In this document: positions 36,870 to 46,650 of the stretch, piece after piece
How positions within the stretch are numbered: the stretch's first letter is position 1
Layout of the letters: every line of letters begins with the position of its first letter
Assembly (NCBI RefSeq): GCF_000718095.1
Contig: NZ_JOEI01000019.1
Span: 1-64,000, forward strand
Reading direction: 5' to 3'
DNA from: Streptomyces scopuliridis RB72
GTDB taxonomy: Bacteria > Actinomycetota > Actinomycetes > Streptomycetales > Streptomycetaceae
DNA: 64,000 nt
Notes under the pieces: generated by a model
What the model saw: the letters and a program-made list of their open reading frames with translations, nothing else
Told to the model about the DNA's origin: nothing
Databases searched by the model: none
Translations under genes and position numbers: made by a program

Positions 36870-38783
36870 ATGAACGAGGACGCTCAGGAGACGGACACCC
36901 AGGCCGGGGACCAGCGGGACGAGGCGTACCTGCCGATCGCCGAGCACGGTCTGATCGGAGATCTGCGGACCGCGGCGCTGGTGGGCACCGACGGCCGGAT
37001 CGACTGGTTCTGCGCTCCCCGCTTCGACTCCCCCAGCGTCTTCGCGTCCCTGCTGGACGCGGAGCGCGGCGGCTGCTGGGTCATCCGTCCGGTGTGCCAG
37101 GTCTCCACCCACAACCAGTTCTACTTCCCCGACACCAACATCCTGATCACCCGGATGCTCACGGCCGACGGCATCGTGGAGGTCCAGGACTTCATGCCCA
37201 TCGTGCGGGAGCAGGACCCGCACCACCGGCAGCGGCTGGTGCGGCGGGTGGTCAACGTACGTGGCCGGATGCGGCTGGGGATGCGGATCGCGCCGCGGCT
37301 GAACTACGGCCGTGAGCGGCACCGGCTGGAGCGGATGCCGGACGGCGTACGGTTCGTCGGCCACGCCCTCGCGCTGGAACTGCGGTCCTCCATCGCCCTC
37401 GAACTCGACGACACCGACGCCTATGCGACGTTCAATCTCGACGAGGGCGAAACGGCCCTGTTCGATCTCGAAACGGACTGCGCCTCCGAGGCCGCGGCCG
37501 CGGACGCGGGCATCGGTCCGGACACCGGGCCGGTTCCGTGCGCGGTTGACGCGGAGGCCGCCGAGGCGCTCTTCGAGGCCACCGTGGACTTCTGGCGCCG
37601 CTGGCTGCGGCAGTCCACGTACACCGGCCGCTGGCGGGAGATGGTCCACCGCTCGGCGCTGACCCTCAAGCTGCTGACCCATGAACCGACGGGCGCCATC
37701 GTCGCCGCGCCGACGCTCGGGCTGCCCGAACAGCTCGGCGGCGCGCGCAACTGGGACTACCGGTACGTATGGATCAGGGACGCCGCGTTCTCCCTGTACG
37801 CGCTGTTGCGGATGGGCTTCACCCAGGAGGCCCAGGGGTTCATCAGCTGGCTGGCCGAGCGGCTGCGGGACGCGACGGACGGCAGGGTGGGCCCGCTGCG
37901 CGTCATGTACTCGATCGACGGTCACGACCATCTGCCCGAGGAGGTGCTCGGGCATCTGGAGGGGTACCGGGGATCGCATCCGGTGCGTACCGGCAACGAC
38001 GCGAGCGACCAGCGCCAGCTGGACATCTACGGGGAACTGATCGACTCCATCTATCTGTTCAACAAGTACGGCGCGGGTATCTCGCACGACAGCTGGACCG
38101 ATCTGTGCGAGATCCTGGAGTGGCTGCTGAAGCACTGGGACAGCACCGACGAGTCCATCTGGGAGACCCGCGGGGGCCAGCAGCACCACACCTACTCACG
38201 GCTGATGTGCTGGGTCGCCGTCGAGCGCATGATCAGGATGGCGCGCCAGCGCGGACTGCCCGGCGATCTGGGCCGCTGGACGGCCGCCCGGGACGAGATC
38301 TACCACCAGATCATGTCGCGCGGCTGGGACCCGCGGACCCGTACCTTCGTCCAGCGGCTCTCCACCGAGCCGGGCCGGCCTCCCGAGAGCATTCTGGACG
38401 CCTCGGTGCTGCTGATGCCGATGGTCAAGTTCATCTCACCGGTCGATCCGCGGTTCCTGTCCACCGTCGAGGCCATCGCCGACCGGCTCGTGATGGACAA
38501 CCTGGTGTTCCGGTACGACCCGTCGCAGGCCCCGGACGGGCTCGACGGCTCCGAGGGCACGTTCTCGATCTGTTCGTTCTGGTGGGTGGAGGCGCTCGCC
38601 CGCACCGGTGAGGTGGAGCAGGCGCGGCTGGCGCTGGAGAAGATGTTCACGTACGCCAACCATGTGGGCCTGTACGCCGAGCAGATCGGGCTGACCGGTG
38701 AGCATCTGGGCAACTTCCCGCAGGCGTTCACCCACCTCGCGCTGATCAGCTCGGCGATCAACCTCGACCGGGCGATGGGCTGA
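36870..38783 (+). CDS. GH15 glucoamylase/trehalase-like hydrolase
   Basis: The 637-residue cytoplasmic protein has an N-terminal beta-sandwich domain (PIAEHGLIGDLRTAALVG, GRIDWFCAPRFDS) and an (alpha/alpha)6 catalytic domain with NWDYRYVWIRDAAF near residue 305. Both are marks of actinomycete GH15 enzymes that act on trehalose or malto-oligosaccharides. The C-terminus ends with the conserved QAFTHLALI. ATG 36870 is chosen; an earlier ATG at 36831 adds 13 residues and has no better ribosome site. The substrate cannot be fixed from sequence alone. Confidence 0.85.
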   Translation: MNEDAQETDTQAGDQRDEAYLPIAEHGLIGDLRTAALVGTDGRIDWFCAPRFDSPSVFASLLDAERGGCWVIRPVCQVSTHNQFYFPDTNILITRMLTADGIVEVQDFMPIVREQDPHHRQRLVRRVVNVRGRMRLGMRIAPRLNYGRERHRLERMPDGVRFVGHALALELRSSIALELDDTDAYATFNLDEGETALFDLETDCASEAAAADAGIGPDTGPVPCAVDAEAAEALFEATVDFWRRWLRQSTYTGRWREMVHRSALTLKLLTHEPTGAIVAAPTLGLPEQLGGARNWDYRYVWIRDAAFSLYALLRMGFTQEAQGFISWLAERLRDATDGRVGPLRVMYSIDGHDHLPEEVLGHLEGYRGSHPVRTGNDASDQRQLDIYGELIDSIYLFNKYGAGISHDSWTDLCEILEWLLKHWDSTDESIWETRGGQQHHTYSRLMCWVAVERMIRMARQRGLPGDLGRWTAARDEIYHQIMSRGWDPRTRTFVQRLSTEPGRPPESILDASVLLMPMVKFISPVDPRFLSTVEAIADRLVMDNLVFRYDPSQAPDGLDGSEGTFSICSFWWVEALARTGEVEQARLALEKMFTYANHVGLYAEQIGLTGEHLGNFPQAFTHLALISSAINLDRAMG

Positions 38784-38814
38784 GGGCCGGACCGGAAGGG
38801 AGCGGACAGGAACC

Positions 38815-39588
38815 ATGCCGGCGTCACGTCACCCCGTGAACGGGGCCCCCTGCTGGGTGAGTCTGATGGCCCGCGACCTGGAAGCGGCCCAGACCTTCTA
38901 CGGCGCGGTCCTCGGCTGGACCTTCCGGCCCACGACCCTGGGCGACGAGTTCAGCCTCGCGCTCAACAACGGCGCGGCGGTCGCCGGGATCGGGGCACTC
39001 GCTCCGAGCCTCCAGGCCGCGGTCGCCTGGACCCCGTACTTCGCCGTCGACGATGCCGACCTGGTCTCCGCCCGTATCCGGGAGCGGGGCGCGACCGTGG
39101 CGGTGGGGCCGCTCCCCATGCACACCGGCCGTGCCACCCTCGCCGCCGATCCGGACGGCGCCGTGTTCGGTTTCTGGGAGGGCAGGACCGTCGCCGGCTG
39201 GTCCGTGGGGCGGGGCAGCGCGCCGGCGCGGCTGGAACTGCGGACCCGGGACGCGTTCGCCGCCGCCATCTTCTACGGGCAGGTCCTCGGCTGGGGTTCG
39301 GACGAGAAGGAGAGCTGCGAGGTCCACTACGAGGACGATCAAGTGCTGGTGCGCGACGGCGCGCACACGGTCGCGGCGCTGCGCGGGGGCGCGATCGAGA
39401 GCGCCCCGGACCCGCAGATCAGACCGCGCTGGCATGTGTACTTCCGGGTGGCCGATGTGGGCGCCGCCGCGCGGGCCGCCGCCGTGGGCGGAGGGGTCGT
39501 CGTCACCCCGCCGGACCTCACCCCCGCAGGGGAGGAGGCGACTCTTCGTGACCCCGACGGCGGCCTCTTCACCATCGTCTCGGCGTGA
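38815..39588 (+). CDS. VOC-superfamily (glyoxalase/bleomycin-resistance-like) protein
   Basis: The 257-residue protein consists of two VOC modules (about 8-120 and 135-257), each beginning with a pattern like DLEAAQTFYGAVLGW or DAFAAAIFYGQVLGW. Such tandem proteins fold into one metal-binding or ligand-binding barrel. The specific substrate is unknown. It lies 31 nt after the GH15 gene and may be co-transcribed with it. Confidence 0.8.
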   Translation: MPASRHPVNGAPCWVSLMARDLEAAQTFYGAVLGWTFRPTTLGDEFSLALNNGAAVAGIGALAPSLQAAVAWTPYFAVDDADLVSARIRERGATVAVGPLPMHTGRATLAADPDGAVFGFWEGRTVAGWSVGRGSAPARLELRTRDAFAAAIFYGQVLGWGSDEKESCEVHYEDDQVLVRDGAHTVAALRGGAIESAPDPQIRPRWHVYFRVADVGAAARAAAVGGGVVVTPPDLTPAGEEATLRDPDGGLFTIVSA

Positions 39589-39606
39589 GAGCGCCAGGCT
39601 CAGGGG

Positions 39607-40689
39607 TCACGCGGCCAGGCGCGCGTTACGACGGACCGAGGACCAGAAGGACCAGCCGATCAGGACGACACCGACGAGTCCGGTGATGAGTTCGCTGATC
39701 TGGTACTGGATGGTGATGAGCAGGATCAGCGCGAGCGCCCCGATGGCGTAGTGCGCGCCGTGCTCCAGATAGACGAAGTCGTCGAGCGTCCCCTGACGGA
39801 CCAGATAGACCGTGAGCGACCGGACATACATCGCGCCGATGCCGAGGCCGAGGACCATCAGCACGATGTCGTTGGTGATGGCGAAGGCGCCGATGACCCC
39901 GTCGAACGAGAACGAGGCGTCGATCACCTCCAGATACAGGAACATGAAGAACGCGGCCTTGCCGGTGAGCGCGGCCGCCGAGCCGGGTCCGCGCTTCTTG
40001 GCGGCTTCCTCGACCCGTTCCTCCTCGTCCTCGATGCGGTGCTCGAAGAAGCGGGAGAGCCCGCCGACGATCAGATACGTGATGAGCCCCGCGATGCCGG
40101 CCGTCAGCACCGTCTGGGCCTTGTCGGCGTGTGTGCCGCCGTGCTGGTGGGCATGGGTGGCGACCGTCATGGAGGCGACGAGCAGCACGATCAGCGCGAT
40201 ACAGACCGCGAGCATGTCGACCTGGCCGAGCTTCGCCAGGGGCCGCTCCAGCCAGGCCTGCCACTTGATCTCCCGGTCCTCGAAGATGAAGTTGAGGAAG
40301 ATCATCAGCAGAAAGACACCGCCGAAGGCGGCGATCGACGGATGAGCGTCCGTCACCAGCTGCTGGTAGCGGTTCTTGTCGTTGATGGCCAGCTCCACCG
40401 CCTCGACCGGGCCGATCTTGGCGGTGAGGGAGACGATCAGGACGGGAAAGACGAGCCGCATACCGAAGACGGCGATCAGCACACCGATGGTGAGGAAGAT
40501 CAGCTGCCAGAAGGCGCTCATCTTCTTCAGGATCCCGGCGTTGATCACCGCGTTGTCGAAGGAGAGCGAGATCTCCAGGACCGCGAGGACGGCGACGATC
40601 CCCAGAGCGGCCCAACCGCCGTACAGCGCCCCGACGGCGAGGCCCGCCGCGGTGACGGCGAACGCCCATCCGAACGTTTTCAGAACCAC
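39607..40689 (-). CDS. DUF475/TerC-like integral membrane protein
   Basis: The 360-residue protein has about nine hydrophobic helices. Two similar signatures, LEISLSFDNAVINAG and LEVIDASFSFDGVIGAF, place paired acidic residues inside the membrane, as in TerC-type proteins linked to metal or tellurite handling. A His-rich loop (HAHQHGGTHADK, near 185) may bind metal. The start is a GTG at 40689. It is divergent from sthA over a 115-nt region with a direct repeat. Confidence 0.82.
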   Translation of the reverse strand: MVLKTFGWAFAVTAAGLAVGALYGGWAALGIVAVLAVLEISLSFDNAVINAGILKKMSAFWQLIFLTIGVLIAVFGMRLVFPVLIVSLTAKIGPVEAVELAINDKNRYQQLVTDAHPSIAAFGGVFLLMIFLNFIFEDREIKWQAWLERPLAKLGQVDMLAVCIALIVLLVASMTVATHAHQHGGTHADKAQTVLTAGIAGLITYLIVGGLSRFFEHRIEDEEERVEEAAKKRGPGSAAALTGKAAFFMFLYLEVIDASFSFDGVIGAFAITNDIVLMVLGLGIGAMYVRSLTVYLVRQGTLDDFVYLEHGAHYAIGALALILLITIQYQISELITGLVGVVLIGWSFWSSVRRNARLAA

Positions 40690-40707
40690 TGGCTGTCCAT
40701 TTCCCCT

Positions 40708-40757
40708 CGGTGAGGCCCGGCTTTTCCCCCCGGTGAGGCCCGGTCAGGGTCTCACCG
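40708..40757. promoter_or_regulatory. Direct repeats between DUF475 gene and sthA
   Basis: CGGTGAGGCCCGG occurs twice (40708-40720 and 40731-40743, 23 nt apart), followed by an inverted part-copy CTCACCG at 40751-40757. The spacing of about two helical turns suits a dimeric regulator controlling one or both divergent genes. No regulator can be named. Confidence 0.4.
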
Positions 40758-40804
40758 TCAAGCCCGCTCTTCCGGGAAACACGCACGGCTGACAGACTCC
40801 TCCC

Positions 40805-42208
40805 GTGCCCGACTTCGACATGCTTGTCATCGGATCAGGACCGGGCGGCCAGAAGGCCGCCATCGCGGCGGCCAAGCTCGGCCGCCGGGTCGCCGTGATC
40901 GACCGCCCCGATATGGTCGGCGGTGTCTCCATCCATACCGGAACCGTCCCTTCCAAGACCTTGCGCGAGGCGGTGCTCTATCTCACCGGGCTGGCTCAGC
41001 GGGATCTGTACGGGCAGAGCTACCGGCTCAAGGAAGAGATCACCGTCGCCGATCTGACGGCCCGGACGCGGCATGTGGTCGGCCTGGAGGTCGATGTCGT
41101 ACGCAGCCAGCTGGCAAGGAACCAGATCACGCTGCTCGCGGGCACCGGCAGGTTCATGGACGACCATACGGTCGCCGTACGCGACGCCTCGGGCCAGGAC
41201 CGGCTGCTGACCGCGGATCACATCGTGATCGCCACCGGCACCCGGCCGGCCCGCCCGGCGAGCGTCGAGTTCGACGACCGTACGGTCATGGACTCGGACA
41301 GTGTGCTCAGCATGGAGAAGGTCCCTCGGTCCATGGTGATCGTCGGTGCCGGCGTGATCGGCATGGAATACGCGTCGATGTTCGCCGCCCTCGGCAGCAA
41401 GATCACTGTGGTCGAACAGCGGGCCGGCATGCTGGACTTCTGCGATGTCGAGGTGGTCGAGGCCCTCAAGTACCGGCTGCGGGATCTGGCCGTGACATTC
41501 CGCTTCGGCGAGACGGTGGCGGCGGTCGAACGGCATGAGCAGGGCACGCTCACGGTGCTGGAGAGCGGCAAGAAGATCGCCGCCGACGCCGTGATGTACT
41601 CCGCCGGGCGGCAGGGGCTGACCGATGAACTCGATCTCGGCAAGGCGGGTCTCTCCGCCGACGGGCGCGGCCGGATCACGGTCGACGAGCACTACCGCAC
41701 CGAGGTTCCGCATATCTACGCCGTCGGTGATGTCATAGGCTTCCCCGCCCTGGCCGCGACCTCGATGGAACAGGGCCGGGCCGCCGCGTACCACGCGTGC
41801 GACGAGCCGGTTAATCCGATGCACCATCTCCAGCCGATCGGGATCTACACCATCCCGGAGATCAGCTTCATCGGCCGGACCGAGGACCAGCTGACGAAGG
41901 ACCGGGTGCCGTTCGAGGTCGGGGTCTCCCGCTATCGCGAACTGGCCAGGGGCCAGATCGTCGGGGACGCGCACGGCGTACTGAAACTGCTGGTCTCCCC
42001 GGAGGACCGGCGGCTGCTCGGAGTGCACTGCTTCGGCTCGGGGGCGACGGAGCTGATACATATCGGCCAGGCCGTGATGGGGTGCGGCGGTACGGTCGAC
42101 TACTTGGTGGACGCGGTGTTCAACTACCCGACGCTGGCTGAGTCGTACAAGGTCGCCGCCCTCGATGTGACCAACAAGATCCGCGAGATCGACCGCATGA
42201 AGCGCTGA
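40805..42208 (+). CDS. sthA: Soluble pyridine nucleotide transhydrogenase
   Basis: This 467-residue flavoprotein interconverts NADPH/NAD+ and NADP+/NADH in the cytoplasm. The FAD motif is [10 protein letters not shown]. The site of the redox disulfide in related dehydrogenases reads [13 protein letters not shown] without cysteines, which is characteristic of SthA rather than lipoamide dehydrogenase or mercuric reductase. An NAD(P) motif [10 protein letters not shown] and the C-terminal dimer domain follow. Length matches E. coli SthA. The GTG start gives [10 protein letters not shown]. Confidence 0.92.
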   Translation: MPDFDMLVIGSGPGGQKAAIAAAKLGRRVAVIDRPDMVGGVSIHTGTVPSKTLREAVLYLTGLAQRDLYGQSYRLKEEITVADLTARTRHVVGLEVDVVRSQLARNQITLLAGTGRFMDDHTVAVRDASGQDRLLTADHIVIATGTRPARPASVEFDDRTVMDSDSVLSMEKVPRSMVIVGAGVIGMEYASMFAALGSKITVVEQRAGMLDFCDVEVVEALKYRLRDLAVTFRFGETVAAVERHEQGTLTVLESGKKIAADAVMYSAGRQGLTDELDLGKAGLSADGRGRITVDEHYRTEVPHIYAVGDVIGFPALAATSMEQGRAAAYHACDEPVNPMHHLQPIGIYTIPEISFIGRTEDQLTKDRVPFEVGVSRYRELARGQIVGDAHGVLKLLVSPEDRRLLGVHCFGSGATELIHIGQAVMGCGGTVDYLVDAVFNYPTLAESYKVAALDVTNKIREIDRMKR

Positions 42209-42241
42209 GCCCGCCGCCGGGGCAGTCAGTCATCTCCGCGC

Positions 42242-42500
42242 TCAGCCCGTGGGAGTCTCGGTCCCGGGCTCCACTCGGGCGGCACGCAGCGCGGCGCGGT
42301 CCGCCTCGCGCGGCGACGCGGCCGCCGCCCTGCGGTCGACGGGCGAAAGCGGCCGCTCCGTCACCGAACGCGTTGAGCAGACCGCTCTTGCCGGATCCCG
42401 CGGGTCCGTCGATGAACGCGACCGCGCCTCTTCCTCTCTCACAGTCCGCCAGCAGCTCCGCGAGACATTCGAATTCCCTTTCCCGCTCCACGAGACTCAC
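42242..42500 (-). pseudogene. Fragment of an LAL-type (LuxR-family ATPase) regulator
   Basis: From the GTG at 42500 the first 45 or so codons read like the start of a large LuxR/LAL regulator: VEREREFECLAELL, then a Walker A loop DGPAGSGKSGLLNAF. After that the frame degenerates into Arg/Gly-rich sequence and no further LAL domain is found. Only the N-terminal tip of a normally about 900-residue protein remains, 33 nt from the convergent sthA stop. The break is near 42370. Confidence 0.7.
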
Positions 42501-43108
42501 TGAATCGCTTCCCCCAAGCGCCTGAGAAACACGCCAGTTCGATCAAAGAGTCGGTCAACCCCTTTTGCCGCGACGCTTTTCCGCGAAGCGCCCGGCCGTC
42601 GTGACAACGCGCCCCGCCCGCATGCCACCGAATCTGCCGACCTTTGCCTTTTCTTTGCTTTCATGTCAACCGCCGTCCAGGGAACCCCGAAGGGAATACA
42701 CGAGGCGCCCGACGCCCTTTCTCGCGCCCCCCGGAGCAGGCAACCCGAGGGGAAGACCGCCCTGCCAGAGGGACCTCTCGGAGCCCTGGGCCGGTTGAGT
42801 TCACCGCCATTACCATGCACAGAACAACACCGGCGTGCGCCCACCGTTTATCACACCTTCGGGACCATCAATGGCCGGGATATGACTTCAGGGGAGGCCG
42901 GGCGGATATACGATCCCCCAACAACGTCTGGTGAAGAGGTAGTTCAACCCATGATCAAGTCGCATGGCCACGGTGGGACGGAGATACCCCGCCGAACGAC
43001 ACCCTCGCACCCGGCAGTCGTACCGGCTCCGCGCCGCCCCCACTCCCCGTGACCACTGCCGGGTGAATCCTGCGCACCACATTTCTTCAGCCAACTCGAA
43101 GGTTCTCC
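42501..43108. other. Non-coding stretch before the conservon
   Basis: These 608 nt are less GC-rich and show interrupted frames with atypical codon use on both strands. I see no supported gene. The right part presumably holds the cvn promoter, and the left part that of the former LAL regulator. Confidence 0.5.
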
Positions 43109-44821
43109 ATGGCACGTTCCCCCGCGCCCTCTCCCCGCTCCCGCAGGTCGCCGTGGCTTTGGCCGACGACCCTGGTGGCCGCTCTCGCCGCGTTCGCTGT
43201 CGCGATCGTGCCCATAACGCGCCTCGGCACCGGCGTGACCTCGGCCTACAGCGTGATCGCGCTGCTGGTCTTCGTCTGCCTGTTGGTGCTGCGCGCACAG
43301 CACCGGCGCGCCGAGTCCGATGTGGTCCGCCACGGCGACGAGACCCGGGAGCGGGAGGCGGACGCGGCCCGTCGCGACACCCGCTGGCGCTCCCATGTCC
43401 AGCACCAGGCCGAGCTGGTACGGGAGGAGGTCGAGCATCTCGTCAAGGAGCGGCTGCCCGCCGCCCTCGCCAGGACGGAGATCCCCGGACCGCTGCACAG
43501 CCCCGAACGGCTGGGCGAAGGGGTCACCGACTGGTTCGGCCGGCTGCTGGCCGAGGTCGCCGAGGCGGTGGACCACCGCGAGGAGTCGCAGCGGCTCGCG
43601 CTGGTCGAGCTGGCGAGCCGGGTGCAGACCTCGGCGCACCGGATCCAGGCCGCGGTGACGGGGCTGGCGGACCGCTATCCCGGTGACGCCGATCTGCTGG
43701 AGACCACCATGCAGGTGGATCACGCGGCGACCCAGCAGGCCCGGCACGCGCAGAGCCTCAAGGTGCTCTGCGGCGAGTGGCCGGGACAGCAGTGGCAGAA
43801 GCCGCTGGCGATGGTCGACGTGGTCCGGGCCGCGTCCGGACGGATCGTGGCGTACAAGCGCGTCGAGGTCACCGGCGACCCGGACGTCGGGGTCACACCG
43901 TCGGTCGTCGAACCGCTGATCCATCTGCTCGCCGAACTGCTCGCCAACGCCACCGAGTACTCACCGCCCCGGACGGGTGTGCCCGTGACCGTGCGTACGG
44001 TGCAGCGCGGCGCGGTCATCGAGGTGGACGACGGCGGTCTCGGCATGGACGAGTACCGGCTGGCCGAGGCGCGCGAGATCGTCTCCGGCTCCCGGTTGCT
44101 CGGAGTCGGTGAGGTCGGTGAGATCCCGCAGACCGGCTTCGCGGTCGTGGGCCGCTTCGCCGACCGGCACGGCTTCCAGATCGACCTGGGTCCCTCGCCG
44201 TACGGCGGCGTCCGCGCCGTGGTGCTGGTGCCCACGGGGGTACTGGAGACCCTCGCCCCCGCCGGTACCACGGCGCCCGTCCCTCCCGTCCCCCAGGTAC
44301 CCCAAGTGCCCCAGCCCACCTCAGCGCCCGACGCGACCGGCACCGCGCCGGAGCGGACCGCCTCCGGGGACGGCCCCGCCGCCGACCGGCAGGCCGCCGC
44401 TCAGCAGCCGGCCGCCTCCGACGCCGTCTCCGAATCCGCCGCCTCCGAATCCGCCGCGACCGAGCCGGTCGCCTCCCGGTCCGCCGCCCCCGGATCCGCC
44501 GCCGCACCGGCACCGGACGTGTCGGTGCCCGCCGCGCGCGACGCGTCGGTCCATGACGCGTCGGCATCCGGCGCGCCGGCCCTCCCGTCGCGGATCGGCC
44601 GCCGGCTCCCCCAGCGCCGCTCACGACGCGACGAATACGCACCCGCGGTCGAGGCGGCCCCCACCGCCCTCACACCGCCGGGCACACCGGAACAGGCCGG
44701 TGACTGGATGGAGCAGTTCTTCGAGGGCGGCCGGGTCGTCCCGACGTCCGACTCCGTCCCGTACGAGGGCCAGGACGGCTCTTCCTCTCCCACCCCCGAT
44801 TCACCGGAAGGACTGACGTGA
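43109..44821 (+). CDS. cvnA: Conservon protein CvnA: membrane-bound sensor-kinase-like ATPase
   Basis: The 570-residue protein has two N-terminal membrane helices (about 15-35 and 45-62) and a coiled-coil-like linker. A GHKL ATPase domain follows, with N-box ELLANATEYSPP (near 275) and G-box DDGGLGMD. The Pro/Ala/Ser-rich C-terminal tail is about 180 residues. Conservon A proteins recruit CvnB, C and D into a G-protein-like membrane complex; in S. coelicolor Cvn9 and the S. griseus Rar system this affects development and antibiotic production. The stop overlaps cvnB by 4 nt. Confidence 0.9.
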   Translation: MARSPAPSPRSRRSPWLWPTTLVAALAAFAVAIVPITRLGTGVTSAYSVIALLVFVCLLVLRAQHRRAESDVVRHGDETREREADAARRDTRWRSHVQHQAELVREEVEHLVKERLPAALARTEIPGPLHSPERLGEGVTDWFGRLLAEVAEAVDHREESQRLALVELASRVQTSAHRIQAAVTGLADRYPGDADLLETTMQVDHAATQQARHAQSLKVLCGEWPGQQWQKPLAMVDVVRAASGRIVAYKRVEVTGDPDVGVTPSVVEPLIHLLAELLANATEYSPPRTGVPVTVRTVQRGAVIEVDDGGLGMDEYRLAEAREIVSGSRLLGVGEVGEIPQTGFAVVGRFADRHGFQIDLGPSPYGGVRAVVLVPTGVLETLAPAGTTAPVPPVPQVPQVPQPTSAPDATGTAPERTASGDGPAADRQAAAQQPAASDAVSESAASESAATEPVASRSAAPGSAAAPAPDVSVPAARDASVHDASASGAPALPSRIGRRLPQRRSRRDEYAPAVEAAPTALTPPGTPEQAGDWMEQFFEGGRVVPTSDSVPYEGQDGSSSPTPDSPEGLT

Positions 44822-45234
44822 GCATGAGTTACGTGGAGAACCCGGAGCAGCGAGGCTGGATGATCGCCGAGGTCGCCGCGGTCCCCGGGGTGCGCGAGGT
44901 GATCGTCTTCAGCGCCGACGGACTGCTGCTGGCCAGTTCCGAGGGGATGAACCGGGACTCCGCCGACCGGCTGTCGGCGAACTGCTCGGGTCTTCAGTCC
45001 CTGGCCCGCAGCCTGGGCCGGGAGTTCGGCGAGGACGGCGGAGCCGTCCATCAGCAGATGGTGGAGTTCAACGGCGGGTTCCTGTTCATGCGGAGCGCCA
45101 ACGGTGCCCATCTCGCGGTGGTGACCGGCCCCGTGGTGGATCCGAAGCTGGTCGCCCGTCAGATGCAGGCACAGGTCATGAAGATCGGCGCCGGCAATCT
45201 GAGCAGCCCGCCGCGACAGGAGTCCGCGCGGTGA
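44818..45234 (+). CDS. cvnB: Conservon protein CvnB: roadblock/LC7 domain
   Basis: This 138-residue single-domain protein has the roadblock/LC7 fold pattern: VPGVREVIVFSADGLLLASS at the N-terminus and GGFLFMRSANGAHLAVVTG in the second half. Roadblock proteins act as partners or GTPase-activating factors of small GTPases, here CvnD. The GTG start overlaps the cvnA stop (GTGA), as does the next gene with this one. An ATG 6 nt later is an alternative start. Confidence 0.9.
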   Translation: MSMSYVENPEQRGWMIAEVAAVPGVREVIVFSADGLLLASSEGMNRDSADRLSANCSGLQSLARSLGREFGEDGGAVHQQMVEFNGGFLFMRSANGAHLAVVTGPVVDPKLVARQMQAQVMKIGAGNLSSPPRQESAR

Positions 45235-45596
45235 GTGAACCGGACGGTGAGTACGCGGCCAGTGCGTTACGTCCCTATGTGATTACCAAGGGACGCTCCA
45301 GGCCCTCCCGTAACACCATAGGAGTCGAGACCCTCCTCATCGCCGTCGATCCCCCGCGCGACGTTCCGGTCTCCGCGACGCGGGAGGAGCGCGCGCTGGT
45401 GCGGATGTGCGAGCGGCTGCTGTCCCTGGTGGAGGCCGCCGCCCATCTCGAACTGCCGGTGAGTCTGGTGAAGGTGCTGGCATCCGATCTCGTCGACAGT
45501 GGCCATCTGTCCGCGCGCTCCGGCGTTCCGCAGGCCGTTCTGCCCGACTCGCAACTGCTTCAGGAGGTACTGGATGGTCTCCGTCGGCTCCGCTGA
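45231..45596 (+). CDS. cvnC: Conservon protein CvnC (DUF742)
   Basis: The 121-residue protein belongs to DUF742. It has the usual N-terminal ALRPYVITKGR and the central VSATREERALVRMCERLLSL, followed by a helix-turn-helix-like segment LPVSLVKVLASDLVDSGHL. It is a standard member of the conservon complex. The GTG overlaps the cvnB stop by 4 nt, and its end overlaps cvnD by 23 nt. Confidence 0.9.
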   Translation: MSEPDGEYAASALRPYVITKGRSRPSRNTIGVETLLIAVDPPRDVPVSATREERALVRMCERLLSLVEAAAHLELPVSLVKVLASDLVDSGHLSARSGVPQAVLPDSQLLQEVLDGLRRLR

Positions 45597-46182
45597 CCGC
45601 TACTTGCCCGACACGGTCCAGCAGGCCGTCAAGATTCTCGTGGTGGGCGCCTTCGGTGTCGGGAAGACCACTCTGGTCGGCTCGGTCAGCGAGATCGCGC
45701 CGCTGCGCACGGAGGAGGTGATGACGGAGGCGAGTGTCGGTGTGGACGATCTGGCCGGTATGAGCACCAAGACCACCACGACGGTCGCCATGGACTTCGG
45801 CCGGATCACCCTCAACTCCTGGCTGGTCCTCTATCTGTTCGGCACCCCAGGACAGCGGCGGTTCTGGGACCTGTGGGACGGCCTCGCGGAGGGCGCGCTC
45901 GGTGTGCTCGTGACCGTCGACACCCGGCGGCTGGAGGACAGCTTCGATGTCCTGGAGCAACTGGAGCTTCGGGGACTGCCGTTCGCGGTGGCGGTCAACC
46001 AGTTCCCGGACAGCGAGGAGTACGGGGTGGAGGAACTGCGCACCGCGCTCGACCTGCTGCCGGAGACCCCTGTGGTGATGTGCGACGCGCGTGAGCGTGC
46101 CGCGTCGGTGGACGCGCTGATCAGCCTGGTCGAATACGTGTCGAACGTCGGTACGGTACGTGTCAGGGAGACCGCTTCATGA
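45574..46182 (+). CDS. cvnD: Conservon protein CvnD: small Ras-like GTPase
   Basis: This 202-residue GTPase has P-loop GAFGVGKTT (near residue 25), a DFG-containing switch region, GTPGQRRFW (G3) and AVNQFPD (in place of NKxD). It is the switch component of the conservon. The ATG at 45574 inside the cvnC end follows AGGAGGT. It ends on the ATGA overlap with the truncated P450 gene, as in conservons that carry a fifth P450 gene. Confidence 0.9.
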   Translation: MVSVGSADRYLPDTVQQAVKILVVGAFGVGKTTLVGSVSEIAPLRTEEVMTEASVGVDDLAGMSTKTTTTVAMDFGRITLNSWLVLYLFGTPGQRRFWDLWDGLAEGALGVLVTVDTRRLEDSFDVLEQLELRGLPFAVAVNQFPDSEEYGVEELRTALDLLPETPVVMCDARERAASVDALISLVEYVSNVGTVRVRETAS

Positions 46183-46650
46183 GCCGCTCCTCCCCGCCCG
46201 CCCCGCCCCCGGCGCTCTCCCCGCCGCCCGGGTGCCCGGCGCACTCCCTCTCCACTTCCCCCTCCCTCGATTCCCCGGATTCCCTGGATTCCCTCGCTAC
46301 GGAGCTGCTGCCGCTCTCCGCCGCGACCCGCGCGTACCGGCCCCGCGAGGTCTACCGCCGGCTGCGTGAGCGGTACGGCAATGTCGCCCGCGTCGAGCTG
46401 GAACCGGGCGTGCCCGCCTGGCCCGTCATGGGCTACCGGGAGTTGCTCACCATCACCCGGCAGGAACAGGTCTTCTCCCGCGACGCCCGTAACTGGCGCG
46501 ATCTCGACGAGGGGGTGGTCTCACCGCACTCCGGGCTGCTGCCGATGATGGCCTGGCGTGCCAACGTGATAGGAGCCGACGGCCCCGAACACCGGCGGCT
46601 GCGCCAGCCGCTGGACGACGGTGTGGAGCGGATCGACCAGCGCAGGGCAC
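46179..46650 (+). pseudogene. Truncated cytochrome P450 (CvnE-like), 5' part only
   Basis: After a Ser/Pro-rich start, codons up to about 157 match the N-terminal region of an actinobacterial P450: YRPREVYRRLRERYG, VPAWPVMGYRELL, EQVFSRDARNW, then the helix C motif GADGPEHRRLRQPL. The sequence then passes abruptly into the reverse strand of another gene near 46650. The oxygen-binding helix, ExxR and heme Cys are all missing. The ATG overlaps the cvnD stop, so it was the fifth gene of the conservon. Confidence 0.85.
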
